From assembly GCA_027694045.1 (NCBI GenBank), contig JAQEWB010000002.1, positions 1 to 64,000 of the forward strand: a stretch of DNA of 64,000 bases, in the 5' to 3' direction. Below the pieces are notes generated by a model. The model was not told the DNA's origin. It did not search any database and saw nothing but the letters and a program-made list of their open reading frames with translations. The position numbers were made by a program, and so were the translations under genes. The DNA is from Bacillaceae bacterium OF18-1A (GTDB lineage: Bacteria > Bacillota > Bacilli > Bacillales > Bacillaceae_G). Below are positions 35,923 through 46,200 of this stretch, piece by piece. Within the stretch, counting starts at the first letter, position 1. The number at the start of each line of letters is the position of its first letter.

Positions 35923-38862
35923 CTATTTATCCGTTAAATGCACATAACCTGGACGTGCCCACTTACGATTAACCTCAATACCAGCTTGAGGGTGACGTTT
36001 TTTATTACGTGGGTTCGATTTTGGCATCGGATTTTCGCCATCAACTTCTAACAATTCCATACGCACTTTCGTCTGTTTATAAGCAGGTGTATTCGTACGT
36101 ATATCAACAGCAGGTCCTGTTAAGAAATTAATCGCCGATTCATTATCTGTAGAGTTCATCGGTAAATATAATTCGTTCGCTTTTACGCGATCTGTTACGA
36201 GCGCACGTAATTTTAATGCCCCAAACGGAGAGACAAGACGCACTAATGAGCCAGTTTTCACTCCACGTTCTTTTGCAAGTTCTGGAGAAATTTCAACGAA
36301 AACACCAGGAACTTTCGTTTGAATACCTGTTGATTTATTCGTCATATTCCCTTCATGGAAATGTTCAAGCATACGACCGTTATTAATATGAAGGTCATAT
36401 TCCGCCGGGAACTCAGCTGGACGTACCCAGTCAGCAATCGCAAAGCGAGCTTTTTTATCTGGGAAGTTAAATCCATCTTGGAACAGAAGTGGTGTATTCG
36501 TTCCATCAAAACTTCCCCAATGGAAACTATTCCACCCTTCCAGCACTTCATAGTTTGCTTGTGAAAATAGTGGTGATAAACTAGCCATTTCAGCAAAGAT
36601 TTCACTTGGATGACTATAATTCCAGTTTGCACCTAATTTATTCGCCACTTCCTGCACGATCCACCAGTCTGGTTTCGCATCTCCAAGCGTAGGAAGAACT
36701 TGATATAGTCTTTGTACACGACGCTCTGTATTTGTGAAAGTACCTTCTTTCTCAAGAGATGGCGCTGCTGGTAATACAACATCTGCATATTGAGCAGTTT
36801 TAGAAAGGAAAACATCTTGTACGACGAAGAAATCAAGGCTTGATAGCACTTCGTGTACGTGATTTGCGTTAGAGTCTACAAGAGCCATATCTTCTCCGAC
36901 AAGATACATAGCTTTCATTTTTCCTTCTTCAATTGCATGAAGCATTTCAATATTATTAAGACCTGGTTCACTACCAATTTTCACTCCATAAGCACTTTCA
37001 AATTTCGCACGTTCCCTATCATTAGTAACGTGTTGATATCCTGGAAGCCATCCTGGTAAAGTCCCCATATCACAAGCACCTTGTACGTTATTATGACCTC
37101 GAAGTGGGTATGCGCCAGCACCTGGGCGACGATAATTTCCTGTTGCAAGAAGCAAGTTAGAAATCGCAGCAGAAGTATCAGAACCACCTGTGTTCTGTGT
37201 TACACCCATACCCCAAAGGATACATGTACCATCTGCATCACGAATCATTTCAGCCATTTGAATAAGTGTTTCTTTTGAAATGCCTGTCACTTCTTCTGCA
37301 TATTCAAGTGTATATTCTGTAAGACTATCTTTGAAATCACCAAAGAAGTTTACGTTCTCATTAATAAATTGTTGATCATGCCAACCTTGATCAATCATAT
37401 ATTTCGTAATAGCCATTAACCATACTTGATCTGTTCCTTGTTTTGGACTAATAAAGACGTCTGAACGCTCTGCCATTTCTGTTTTACGAAGATCAGCTAC
37501 AATTAACTTTTGTCCATGTAATTTATGCGCACGTTTAATACGTGTAGCTAAAACAGGATGACCTTCTGTTGGATTACATCCTACAATAATAACAAGACCA
37601 GATTGTGCAATATCTTTAATCGTTCCTGCGTCACCACCCATACCAATTGTACGGAATAATCCATCTGTCGCTGGTGATTGACAATAACGCGAACAGTTAT
37701 CAATATTATTCGTTTCAAATACTTGTCGAGCTAATTTTTGAATGACATAATTGTCTTCATTCGTAATTTTAGAAGAAGAAATAAAACCGACAGAACCTTT
37801 ACCATATTTTTCTTTTATAAAGCCTAATTTATTCGCTACTACATTTAGTGCTTCTTCCCAAGTTGATTCAACAAACGTTCCATTTTTACGAATTAAAGGC
37901 TTCGTAATTCGTTCTTTAGAATTTACGAAATCCCAACCAAATTTCCCTTTTACGCAAGTAGAAATTGCATTAACTGGCGCATCAGAAGATGGTTGGACTT
38001 TAAGAATTTTACGCCCCTTCGTCCACACTTCAAACGAACAACCGACACCGCAGAATGTACATACTGTTTTCGTCTTCTTCGTACGAGTATCACGCATGGC
38101 CGCTTCCACTTCTGATACCGCAAAAATACCGCTATATCCAGGTTCTACTTCTTTAATAAGGTCAACCATCGGTTCCAGAATGTCTGGTTTTAATCCAGTC
38201 ATAAATCCAGCTTCACCTAGCATTGATTTCTCCATTAAAGCATTACAAGGACAAATCGTTACACATTGTCCACAACTTACACATGAGGAATCATTAATAT
38301 CTACGCCATCATCCCAAATAACACGAGGGCGCTCAGCTTCCCAATCTATAGATATCGTTTCATTTACTTGTAAGTTTTGACACACCTCTACACATTGACC
38401 ACATGCAATACATTGATTAGGATCATAGCGGTAGAATGGATGCGTCATATCAACCTCACTTACATCTACTTTCGGTTCGTAAGGATATTTTTGATGTTCA
38501 ATCTCCATTAATTCTGCTGTATTATGCAATTTACAGTTCCCATTATTGTTGTCACATACCGTACAATATAATAAATGGTTTTCTAATAATCGATCCATCG
38601 CCTCTGTTTGCGCTTCTTTCGCACGACCAGAAGCAAGTTCAATGTTCATCCCTTCTGTCGCAACTGTCGAACACGATCGCACTAATTTCCCATCAACTTC
38701 TACAATACAAGTGTCACATGTTTGAATAGGGTCTACTTCTGGTACATAACAAATTTGCGGGTGTTCAATTCCGTTTTTATTAATAACACCCAATATCGTT
38801 GAACCGGGCTCCGCCTCATACTTTTTCCCGTCAATTGTAATATGAACCATGTTGTTATTCAT
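35923..38862 (-). CDS. fdhF: Formate-dehydrogenase-like molybdopterin oxidoreductase, alpha subunit (YrhE/YjgC type)
   Basis: A 979-residue cytosolic Fe-S/Mo-bisPGD enzyme. Domains in order: [2Fe-2S] ferredoxin (Cys 38, 49, 52, 64), NuoG-like cluster (Cys 100, 103, 110 with His 96), two [4Fe-4S] motifs (CIACGQC at 151 and CVSCGQCVTICPC at 194), then the molybdopterin domain with cluster Cys 268, 271, 275 and 303, and a C-terminal dinucleotide-binding domain. The Mo ligand is Cys393 in NCSRYCQSPAT; no selenocysteine TGA is present. In characterised FDHs the ligand is followed by His, here Gln394, so activity on formate is assumed from context. The ATG at 38862 has AAGGGGG 7 nt upstream; the frame to 38991 includes the leader. 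Followed by DUF1641. Confidence 0.88.
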   Translation of the reverse strand: MNNNMVHITIDGKKYEAEPGSTILGVINKNGIEHPQICYVPEVDPIQTCDTCIVEVDGKLVRSCSTVATEGMNIELASGRAKEAQTEAMDRLLENHLLYCTVCDNNNGNCKLHNTAELMEIEHQKYPYEPKVDVSEVDMTHPFYRYDPNQCIACGQCVEVCQNLQVNETISIDWEAERPRVIWDDGVDINDSSCVSCGQCVTICPCNALMEKSMLGEAGFMTGLKPDILEPMVDLIKEVEPGYSGIFAVSEVEAAMRDTRTKKTKTVCTFCGVGCSFEVWTKGRKILKVQPSSDAPVNAISTCVKGKFGWDFVNSKERITKPLIRKNGTFVESTWEEALNVVANKLGFIKEKYGKGSVGFISSSKITNEDNYVIQKLARQVFETNNIDNCSRYCQSPATDGLFRTIGMGGDAGTIKDIAQSGLVIIVGCNPTEGHPVLATRIKRAHKLHGQKLIVADLRKTEMAERSDVFISPKQGTDQVWLMAITKYMIDQGWHDQQFINENVNFFGDFKDSLTEYTLEYAEEVTGISKETLIQMAEMIRDADGTCILWGMGVTQNTGGSDTSAAISNLLLATGNYRRPGAGAYPLRGHNNVQGACDMGTLPGWLPGYQHVTNDRERAKFESAYGVKIGSEPGLNNIEMLHAIEEGKMKAMYLVGEDMALVDSNANHVHEVLSSLDFFVVQDVFLSKTAQYADVVLPAAPSLEKEGTFTNTERRVQRLYQVLPTLGDAKPDWWIVQEVANKLGANWNYSHPSEIFAEMASLSPLFSQANYEVLEGWNSFHWGSFDGTNTPLLFQDGFNFPDKKARFAIADWVRPAEFPAEYDLHINNGRMLEHFHEGNMTNKSTGIQTKVPGVFVEISPELAKERGVKTGSLVRLVSPFGALKLRALVTDRVKANELYLPMNSTDNESAINFLTGPAVDIRTNTPAYKQTKVRMELLEVDGENPMPKSNPRNKKRHPQAGIEVNRKWARPGYVHLTDK

Positions 38863-38888
38863 GGTCTTTCCCCCTTTTTGAGAATAAA

Positions 38889-38951
38889 AAAACTCCACCA
38901 CGAAAATATACGCACCATTTTTTGGCACGTTATTGTCATGGTGGAGTAGTT
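38889..38951 (-). promoter_or_regulatory. Candidate attenuator in the fdhF leader
   Basis: On the minus strand ACTCCACC pairs with GGTGGAGT and is followed by TTTTTTT, then the AAGGGGG ribosome binding site. Within the loop ACGTGCCA pairs with TGGTGCGT around AAAAA (two G-U pairs). The result is a two-stem structure ending as an intrinsic terminator about 14 nt before the RBS. Confidence 0.6.
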
Positions 38952-38952
38952 T

Positions 38953-38969
38953 ATTAGCAAATCTTGCTA
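38953..38969. promoter_or_regulatory. Perfect dyad TTAGCAA-N3-TTGCTAA upstream of fdhF
   Basis: A 17-bp perfect palindrome with a 3-bp centre, directly upstream of the leader hairpin. It could be an operator at the promoter or the first leader stem. Confidence 0.45.
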
Positions 38970-39095
38970 AAATACCAATCCATTTATTCATAAATAAAAA
39001 ACGATAGATTCATAACAGGTCATATCACGATTCCATCTTTAACACTATAATTATAGCGTTAAACTTCAAAATATACAATATAAATTTAAAAATAC

Positions 39096-39125
39096 GCATA
39101 TGTCCTCGTGCAACCATCCATAATA
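39096..39125 (+). promoter_or_regulatory. Sigma-G promoter of the germination operon
   Basis: GCATA (39096-39100), an 18-nt spacer and CATAATA (39119-39125) fit the forespore sigma-G consensus GHATR-N18-CATNHTA at every defined position. It lies about 80 bp before the gerA-type start. Confidence 0.7.
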
Positions 39126-39158
39126 ACCCATATAAAGTGAAAATGTAATGAGGCATTT

Positions 39159-39184
39159 GGCTACCTGCAAATAGCGGGATAAAA
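39159..39184 (+). repeat. Dispersed GCGGGATAA repeat, copy B
   Basis: GGCTACCTGCAAATAGCGGG followed by ATAAAA, matching the blocks at 559-587 and 62554-62580. It ends 7 nt before the AAGGAG of the gerA-type gene, inside its 5' leader. Confidence 0.5.
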
Positions 39185-39207
39185 CATAATAAGGAGAAAT
39201 CGAATAA

Positions 39208-40746
39208 ATGGGATCTTTCAACAAATGGATACGTGGTGAAAAATCTTTTTCTGCACAAGAGCAAGTTGATCATGCATTACATAAACCTATTTCTTCTTCT
39301 CTTCCACTTAATTTAAAGCACTTGTCTAAATTGTTTAGCGGTATTCCAGAATTAGTTACACGCACTTTGCCGTTAAAAAACGGACAAGAAGCTGCTCTTA
39401 TATATATGGCAGGACTTGTAGATAAAACTGTTATTAATATAGATATTCTTCGCCCCCTCTTATTCAAAGAATGGAATGAAGAAGACTTTTGGGAATCTTC
39501 TGTCTCTATTGGAAATATAAAAAAAGTTCAAAAGTGGGCAGACATCGAGCAATCTCTATTACATGGTAAAAGTATTTTATTTATTAACGGACAATCATCC
39601 GCTTTAGAACTCGATACGCAAGCAGCACCAAAAAGGAGTATTGAAGAACCTACAACAGAGAGCGCTCTAAAAAGCTCACATGAAGGATTTAATGAAGTAG
39701 CGAGCGATAGTCTAGCTCTTATTCGTCGATACATTCCAAATCGCGAATTAAAAGTAAAGGAATTCATTGTTGGCGAACGAGCAACTTCTACAGTCTTTTT
39801 ACTTTATCTTGCAGATGTTGCAAACGAAGAGGTCGTCAAAGAAATGGCGTGCCGCATCGAATCAATAAAAGTGGATGCTATTCTTACTACCGGTGAATTA
39901 GAAGGGTTTGTTGAAGATAATTCCTATACTCTCTTTCCGCAATTATCTATCACTGAGCGCCCTGATACGACAGCGCATCATATTCTAGATGGACGAGTCG
40001 CTGTTGTTGTAGATCGCTCACCAGGCGTATTAATTGGACCTATGACCTTTTCAGCTTTTTTTCAAACGATAGATGATTACAGTTTCAGACCAATGGTTCC
40101 ATCTTTTATACGACTCCTTCGTTTCACTGGATTATTTATTGCAATCTTTGCTCCTGCTCTTTATATTGCTATGATTTCTTTTCATTATGAAGTCATTCCA
40201 CTGAAGCTATTATTAACAATTGGTGAATCTCGAGCTAAAATTCCTTTTCCTCCTATACTAGAAGCACTCTTGATGGAATTAGTACTTGAAATGCTCCGCG
40301 AAGCTGCCGTCCGGCTTCCCGGAGCAGTTGGACAAACAATTGGTGTCGTAGGAGGAATTGTAGTCGGACAAGCCGCGGTTCAAGCGGGAATAGTAAGTAA
40401 CGTTATGGTTATCGTCGTATCGATTACTGCAGTCGCTTCTTTCATCATTCCGAACATGGAAATGTCTGCTGGAATTCGTCTTCTTCGATTCCCAATGATG
40501 ATACTCGCCTCTTTATTTGGTGTTATTGGCATTATGGTTGGAATGGCAATCATCATCATACATATTCTTTCTATGGAGTCACTTGGTGTGCCATATGGTA
40601 GTCCTTTTTCTCCGTCATTTGCTGAGGATATAAAAGATATTCTTATACGATTACCTTGGAAAATATCAAAAAAACGACCACTATCTCTTAACTTAAAACA
40701 AGAAAATCGACAACGCGATATAGAAGACAAGGAGGAAGACGAGTGA
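39208..40746 (+). CDS. Germinant receptor subunit A (GerA family)
   Basis: A 512-residue GerAA-family subunit. The hydrophilic N-terminal part (about residues 1-300) contains the conserved ALIYMAGLVDKTVIN and GVLIGPMTFSAFFQTIDDY segments. The C-terminal part has five or so transmembrane helices with RLPGAVGQTIGVVGGIVVGQAAV. Subunits A, B and C form the receptor in the spore inner membrane that senses nutrients and triggers release of ions and dipicolinate. AAGGAG is 11 nt upstream. B. cereus has several Ger operons (gerI, K, L, Q, R, S, G) and I cannot tell which this is. Confidence 0.9.
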   Translation: MGSFNKWIRGEKSFSAQEQVDHALHKPISSSLPLNLKHLSKLFSGIPELVTRTLPLKNGQEAALIYMAGLVDKTVINIDILRPLLFKEWNEEDFWESSVSIGNIKKVQKWADIEQSLLHGKSILFINGQSSALELDTQAAPKRSIEEPTTESALKSSHEGFNEVASDSLALIRRYIPNRELKVKEFIVGERATSTVFLLYLADVANEEVVKEMACRIESIKVDAILTTGELEGFVEDNSYTLFPQLSITERPDTTAHHILDGRVAVVVDRSPGVLIGPMTFSAFFQTIDDYSFRPMVPSFIRLLRFTGLFIAIFAPALYIAMISFHYEVIPLKLLLTIGESRAKIPFPPILEALLMELVLEMLREAAVRLPGAVGQTIGVVGGIVVGQAAVQAGIVSNVMVIVVSITAVASFIIPNMEMSAGIRLLRFPMMILASLFGVIGIMVGMAIIIIHILSMESLGVPYGSPFSPSFAEDIKDILIRLPWKISKKRPLSLNLKQENRQRDIEDKEEDE

Positions 40747-41840
40747 CAAAGCGTGCAAAAAGGGAGATTACTTTATTTCAATACACGCTAACTATTAGCG
40801 GTGTTCAAGTCGGTTTTGGGTTACTTACACTTCCACGTGAAGTTGCACAAGGAGCCAATACCGATGGCTGGATATCCATTATTATTGGATGCGTTATAAC
40901 TACTTTAGTTAGCCTTTGTATTGTACAAATCATGGCAAAACATCCTGGCCATACTTTACTTGATGTGTTAACACGTTACCTTGGAAAATGGCTAGGAAAA
41001 AGCATAATGCTCCTTTGGATTTTATACGCTGTACTTGCTGCTGTTTCCTTAATATTCTCTCTCTTATACATCGTTCACATTTGGATGTTACCTAGAACAC
41101 CTATGTTTTTAATTATGCTTTTGCTATCTATTCCAATGATTATGCTAGCATGTAAAGGTGTACTCATTATAAGTCGATATGCTGTTTTCACTGTTTTTTT
41201 TACAATTTGGATGCCATTATTACTATTTATCCCACTTAAAGATGGCCATTGGGTATACCTCCTTCCGCTTCTTAAGGAAGGATGGATGCCAGTTTTACAT
41301 ACAGTAAAATCAACTATAATTGCCTTTCTCGGATTTGAATTTGCATTTGTCCTTTATCCTTATCTCAGTAATAAACCATCCGCAAAAAAAGGAATTATTA
41401 TTGCAAATATAATTACTTTAGTTATTTATCTTCAAGTCACGTTCGTTTCTTTCGTTTATTTTAGTCCCGATGGTATAACAAAATTTTTATGGCCAACACT
41501 TTCACTCATCACACCATTTCATTTTTCATTCCTGGAGCGATTTGAAATTATATTTTTATCATTTTATCTCTTTATTATTTTTGATTCTTGCACTCCTTAT
41601 ATTTTTGCTGCTTCAGATGGGATTAATCAATTATTCAACAAAAAAGGAAACTCATTACCGATTTGGCTTTTATTATTCGGGTGTATTTTCATCCTATTAT
41701 TTTATACCCCTTCTTCTTATCAAATAAATGCATTACGGGAACTTTGGGGAACTGTCAGTTATTTTATCGTTTTTTTATTCCCTGTCTTATTTTTGGCGTA
41801 CATGACTCTTTATCAGTATTGGAAAAGGAGAAACGTTTAA
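40743..41840 (+). CDS. Germinant receptor subunit B (GerB family, APC-type transporter fold)
   Basis: A 365-residue membrane protein with ten helices, related to amino-acid permeases. The start ISGVQVGFGLLTLPREVAQG is diagnostic of GerB subunits, which bind the germinant. The start is a GTG that overlaps the A-subunit TGA (GTGA), so translation is coupled; GGAGGA lies upstream. Confidence 0.9.
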   Translation: MTKRAKREITLFQYTLTISGVQVGFGLLTLPREVAQGANTDGWISIIIGCVITTLVSLCIVQIMAKHPGHTLLDVLTRYLGKWLGKSIMLLWILYAVLAAVSLIFSLLYIVHIWMLPRTPMFLIMLLLSIPMIMLACKGVLIISRYAVFTVFFTIWMPLLLFIPLKDGHWVYLLPLLKEGWMPVLHTVKSTIIAFLGFEFAFVLYPYLSNKPSAKKGIIIANIITLVIYLQVTFVSFVYFSPDGITKFLWPTLSLITPFHFSFLERFEIIFLSFYLFIIFDSCTPYIFAASDGINQLFNKKGNSLPIWLLLFGCIFILLFYTPSSYQINALRELWGTVSYFIVFLFPVLFLAYMTLYQYWKRRNV

Positions 41841-42977
41841 ATGAAACGAGCTGTTTATTTCATTGTACTTTGTATTCTCATCATTTTTTTGACTGGCTGT
41901 GGGGATCGACTCGATTTAGAAAAACAATCTATTTCATTAATTTACGGATTTGATAAAGAACAGAAAGAAAAATTGAAAGTATACCAAATGGTGCCAAATT
42001 TTAATAAAGATGCTGAAAAAAAGTACGAGACACACGAAACAAAGGTACGTACACCTAGAGAAGCAAAGGCTATGTTTAATAGTTCCAGTAACGGTTTAGT
42101 ATCTACAGAAAAATTACAACTTGTCCTATTTAGCAATCGTTTTTTACAACAAGAAGGTGCCATGCCCTATCTTGATGTTTGGTATCGCGACCCAAAAAAC
42201 ACCGGTAATATGCGCATGGTCGCAGTGCAAGGACCTGTTTCTTCTATTATTTATAATAACTTTAAAGATAAGCCAGCTCTTCCTGAATATTTAACGGATT
42301 TAATTAATACAAACAAACTATACAATCGAACCGTTTTTACAACATTTCACGAATTTCACAGACAAACGTTTAATAAAGGAATAACACCAGTAATTTCAGA
42401 AATAAAAAAAGGAAAAAAAGAAATCACTGTGACTGGATCTGCCCTTCTAACTTCTCGCGGAATGTATAAAATGTCCTTAAATCGATATGAGAGTGCTCTT
42501 CTTCTTATATTACAAAAAAAAGCTAATATACCTGTTTCTCTTACAATGCATTTTCCTTCTGCTCCAGTTAAAAGTAATAACCGTCTAAAAAATACAAAAG
42601 GAAAAGATTTCATCTCGATTAATGTCCTTCGCATAGATCGAAATGTTGATACAAGCTATAATGATAACCACTTTAAGTTCAACATTGGAATGAATTTGAA
42701 TGTATCCATATCTGAGCTTACATTCCCTACCGATATAGAGAAAGACCAAAGGCAGTTAACTGCGCTCATTACAAAAAAGCTAAATAAAGATTTAAATGAA
42801 TTAATCCACAAAATTCAAAAACAGCAACTTGATCCATTCGGATTTGGTGATTACGCTAGAGCCTTTCAATATGAAGAGTGGAAACAAGTTGAAAATGATT
42901 GGCCGAGTGCTTTTTCAAAATCCAGTGTAAAAATAACACCTACGATTAAGATTTTAGAAAGCGGTATTATTAAATAA
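41841..42977 (+). CDS. Germinant receptor subunit C, lipoprotein (Ger(x)C family)
   Basis: A 378-residue lipoprotein. The signal peptide ends in a lipobox LTGC near residue 19, and the mature protein is anchored to the outer face of the inner membrane. DRLDLEKQSISLIYGFDKE and VTGSALLTSRGMYK fit the GerC family. It begins directly at the end of gerB with AAAGGAG in the gerB tail. Confidence 0.9.
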   Translation: MKRAVYFIVLCILIIFLTGCGDRLDLEKQSISLIYGFDKEQKEKLKVYQMVPNFNKDAEKKYETHETKVRTPREAKAMFNSSSNGLVSTEKLQLVLFSNRFLQQEGAMPYLDVWYRDPKNTGNMRMVAVQGPVSSIIYNNFKDKPALPEYLTDLINTNKLYNRTVFTTFHEFHRQTFNKGITPVISEIKKGKKEITVTGSALLTSRGMYKMSLNRYESALLLILQKKANIPVSLTMHFPSAPVKSNNRLKNTKGKDFISINVLRIDRNVDTSYNDNHFKFNIGMNLNVSISELTFPTDIEKDQRQLTALITKKLNKDLNELIHKIQKQQLDPFGFGDYARAFQYEEWKQVENDWPSAFSKSSVKITPTIKILESGIIK

Positions 42978-42978
42978 C

Positions 42979-43027
42979 AAAACACTCTACTCGCCCTTAT
43001 ACGTTCAAAGAGTAAGTAGAGTGTTTT
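42979..43027 (+). terminator. Terminator of the germination operon
   Basis: Arms AAAACACTCTACT and AGTAGAGTGTTTT around a 23-nt loop, right after the gerC stop. It also faces the convergent tubulin-like operon. Confidence 0.85.
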
Positions 43028-43048
43028 CAAGCTTCCTATATTATACGG

Positions 43049-43183
43049 TCACACTTCTGTTTCCTTTTCTTCGTTTTCCGCCTGTTCTAACCTTTGTTGC
43101 TCTGCTAATTCAGCTGAAATCATTCCGTAATAAATTTCTGGATATAATCCAAATATTTGATATACACTTCCTAAAAATGGCAT
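43049..43183 (-). CDS. 44-residue protein at the end of the tubulin-like operon
   Basis: A short frame MPFLGSVYQIFGLYPEIYYG followed by a glutamate/glutamine-rich helix ending ETEV. GAGGG lies 6 nt upstream of the ATG. It begins 57 nt after the tubulin-like gene on the same strand, and its downstream terminator is shared with the germination operon. Amphipathic N-terminus with aromatic residues, then a charged coiled-coil-like tail. Not recognised. Confidence 0.65.
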   Translation of the reverse strand: MPFLGSVYQIFGLYPEIYYGMISAELAEQQRLEQAENEEKETEV

Positions 43184-43240
43184 CAGAATCCCTCTTTTCT
43201 AAAGTTGTATTGCCACTTTTAAGGATTCCCTTTTCATTCA

Positions 43241-46200
43241 TTATACATTCGTTTTCGGCGATTCTTCTTCATCGTGAACGCTTAATAAATTTTGCCACTT
43301 TTTATAAGGAGCACTATTTGGATCCACATATCCTTTCGCATACGAACGATCCCACAATTGTTTAATAAACATTTCTTTCTCTTTCTTCGCAACCATATCG
43401 GCACCTGTACCGTAGTAATTTTGGAAATACAACTCAATTTCATCAAGGAATAACCTTAATAACTCATCTGACGTTTCTTCTAACGTCGGGTCATATTTCG
43501 CCTCACGATCGTACATTAAAATCATATCTAAAATATTGTGAACATGTTCTTTTCTGAGCCATCTTACATCTTGAGCTCCTAATACGAATGCATGTGTATA
43601 TAAATGCCCACCTTGTATCATTGCCTTTTCTTGTTCTTCTTCAAATCGAGACAATATGTTTTCATAAATAAACGGGTTATGAAGCAATGCTCTATGCAGT
43701 TTATAACTTTCACTCGAAATATTTTTCCCCATCGATTGAATTAAGAAACTGCGTCCAACACCGTTATATTGATACACAAACTGTCCATCAACCGCAACTA
43801 AACTAATCCAGCGATACATATACGCGTATAGAAGCGCCCGGTTACATTTATCATAATCTAACTTCGTTTGCGTTGCATTCAAGTCTGGCATAAAGGCTGG
43901 TAAGTGCCAATACTTATCTAAATGCGGTGTTAAACTAGATTTTTTACTATTTAATTTGTTCACGCGGCGATAATACGATTGGAAATAGTCACCTTTATCA
44001 TTCATAAACCCATTTGCAATATGTCCAGATGAAAGCTTAGGGAAGTCTTGTAGCGACAGACCGTAATGTGCTCGATAACAGATTACTTCAAATGGCGAGA
44101 AGGCTTCATGTACTGTATCTTTTTCTTTAAACATTTCTTGAATTAATTCCTCTTGTAGCTCTTTCTTTAAAGAAGGGTGTATACCCCAATATTGTAGTTC
44201 CCTATGATGAGAAACTTTCGGCACGAATGGGCTAGCTAAATGGAACAGATCTTCAATTTTTTCACGAACGTATTCATCACGATCACGTTTCTTATAATCC
44301 GCTTCTTTTCGTAACGCCTCTACAATATTAAGCTCTAATTTATCACGATAGCGTACTTGCAGTTCGTCATAACAATAGCTCAATATGTGCTCACGATAGA
44401 AGTCCTCTACCTTTTTCGACTGAATCTCTTCTGTTTTCGCATCCCGGCAATACTCTCCGTACAAACTCATATAAATTTCGGCGGATATATCTTTCGGTAA
44501 TACACCTAAATTTAAATGTTGCTGCATATCTTGCCATATCTTTTCTTGTAATTGTTCCTCAGCTAATACGTATACGTTTGTTGGATTTGTTTTGCCTTCA
44601 AATTCCTTACTTCTCTTTTGAATTTCAAACAATAAATTTTCACGTGTTTCATGTAAATTATCAAAAAATCTTTCCCAATATTGAATCATTTTATTAACTG
44701 TTTGATATAGCGATTGATAGACGAGTTCTAATAGCATTTCTTTTCGATACTCGTTTAATTTGTGTACATATTGCGTTACGATGTCTTCAAATTCTTTTTT
44801 GAATAAACGTTGCTGATTATTCACCATTTTTCCAAACCAGCCTTGTTGTTGCGCAATTTCTACTCGGCGAACAGCCGTTACCGTACCATCAATATTACTC
44901 ACATTAAATTTCTTATCGTAGTTTTGAATTACATTACGTTTTTGTTCATTATTTTCATGTAGTCGATTCATCTTTTCTACTAACTGCTTGCGAATTTCAT
45001 ATAACATAAAACGTGCTGCTACTGGATGAACGGGATCTGTTTTCTTTAAAAACCATGTATTTAATTGATATGACTGTCCTTCAGATCCACTTGGTGAAAA
45101 ACGATCTGATTCAATCATGTCATATAAAAGCGTCGTTACATGTTCATGTACACGGCTCGGAATCGCATACGCATATAAACGAACCGCATGATCGACTCTT
45201 GCTACTTCCCCTTTCATTTGTTCCATCATTTTTAATTTTGCAGCCGAAATTTTACACTCATGCTGCAAACGATTTAATTCTTCATCTTTTTGCACCGTAC
45301 GCTGTACATAACTTTCTACAGCCTCTAAAAACAGTTTAGATTTCGCAACACCAACCTTACTAGCCTCTGCACCTTCACGCGTTTCATTGTACATTTGTCT
45401 ATAAAAAATGTGAGCTTGTTCTGGACGGGTAGCAAGATGTTCTAAATCCTCCAAGTAACTTTTCCCACGCTCTGGCTTTTCACGCTGCATACCACGTTTT
45501 ACATCTTGATCATACCTTTGCTTCTTCTCTTGAAACAGTTGATCTAAATGTAACCACGATTCATCTAAACCTTGCACAGCCCATTTTAAAGCACAATATT
45601 TTAACACATGCTCATATGGATAAATAATCTTTGCTGTTCCTGCCCCGCAATATCGTCCTTTCCCGCTTGATTCTGCCAATTGTTGAATTTGATTATCTTC
45701 CTGTGCAAAATGATTTGCAGACATCGGACTAAATAACTGTAAATAAATCGTATTCGCCATTTGCTCCATATAATCTGATAGGTTGTGTAAATGGTGTCCA
45801 TGTAAGTTTTCATAATCGTATAAGAAACAATAATTGTACGGTAAATGATGCTGTTTAATCGTATGATTCGTTCTTCCATCTTCGTCTACTTGATCAGGAC
45901 GATATTCTAATTCAATCGTTACACCACCGCGCTTTGATAACTCCCCAGTAGATCCGAGCGTAATAGCGTGCAACTCTTTTAACGATGCATAACCATTTGC
46001 TTGCACCGTTTCAAACTCTTTCGCACTTACCGTTCTCGTCTTAACTAAAACATCCGGCATTAAAAACGCACCGCGTATTAAAATGTTATGATGCTGTAGT
46101 TTTTTCCGGAGCATTTCACGTAAATATAATGCAATTTGCAAAAACATCCCTGAACCTGTTCCGCCAGCTAGTGATGTTACTATAATGACACGCACACCAT

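Noticed and set aside
37751..38380. 209-codon plus-strand open frame
   Set aside because: Antisense shadow of the fdhF iron-sulfur region; no domain and no Shine-Dalgarno.
35923..38862. Selenocysteine in the formate dehydrogenase-like protein
   Set aside because: The Mo ligand position is a cysteine codon, and no in-frame TGA occurs before the stop.
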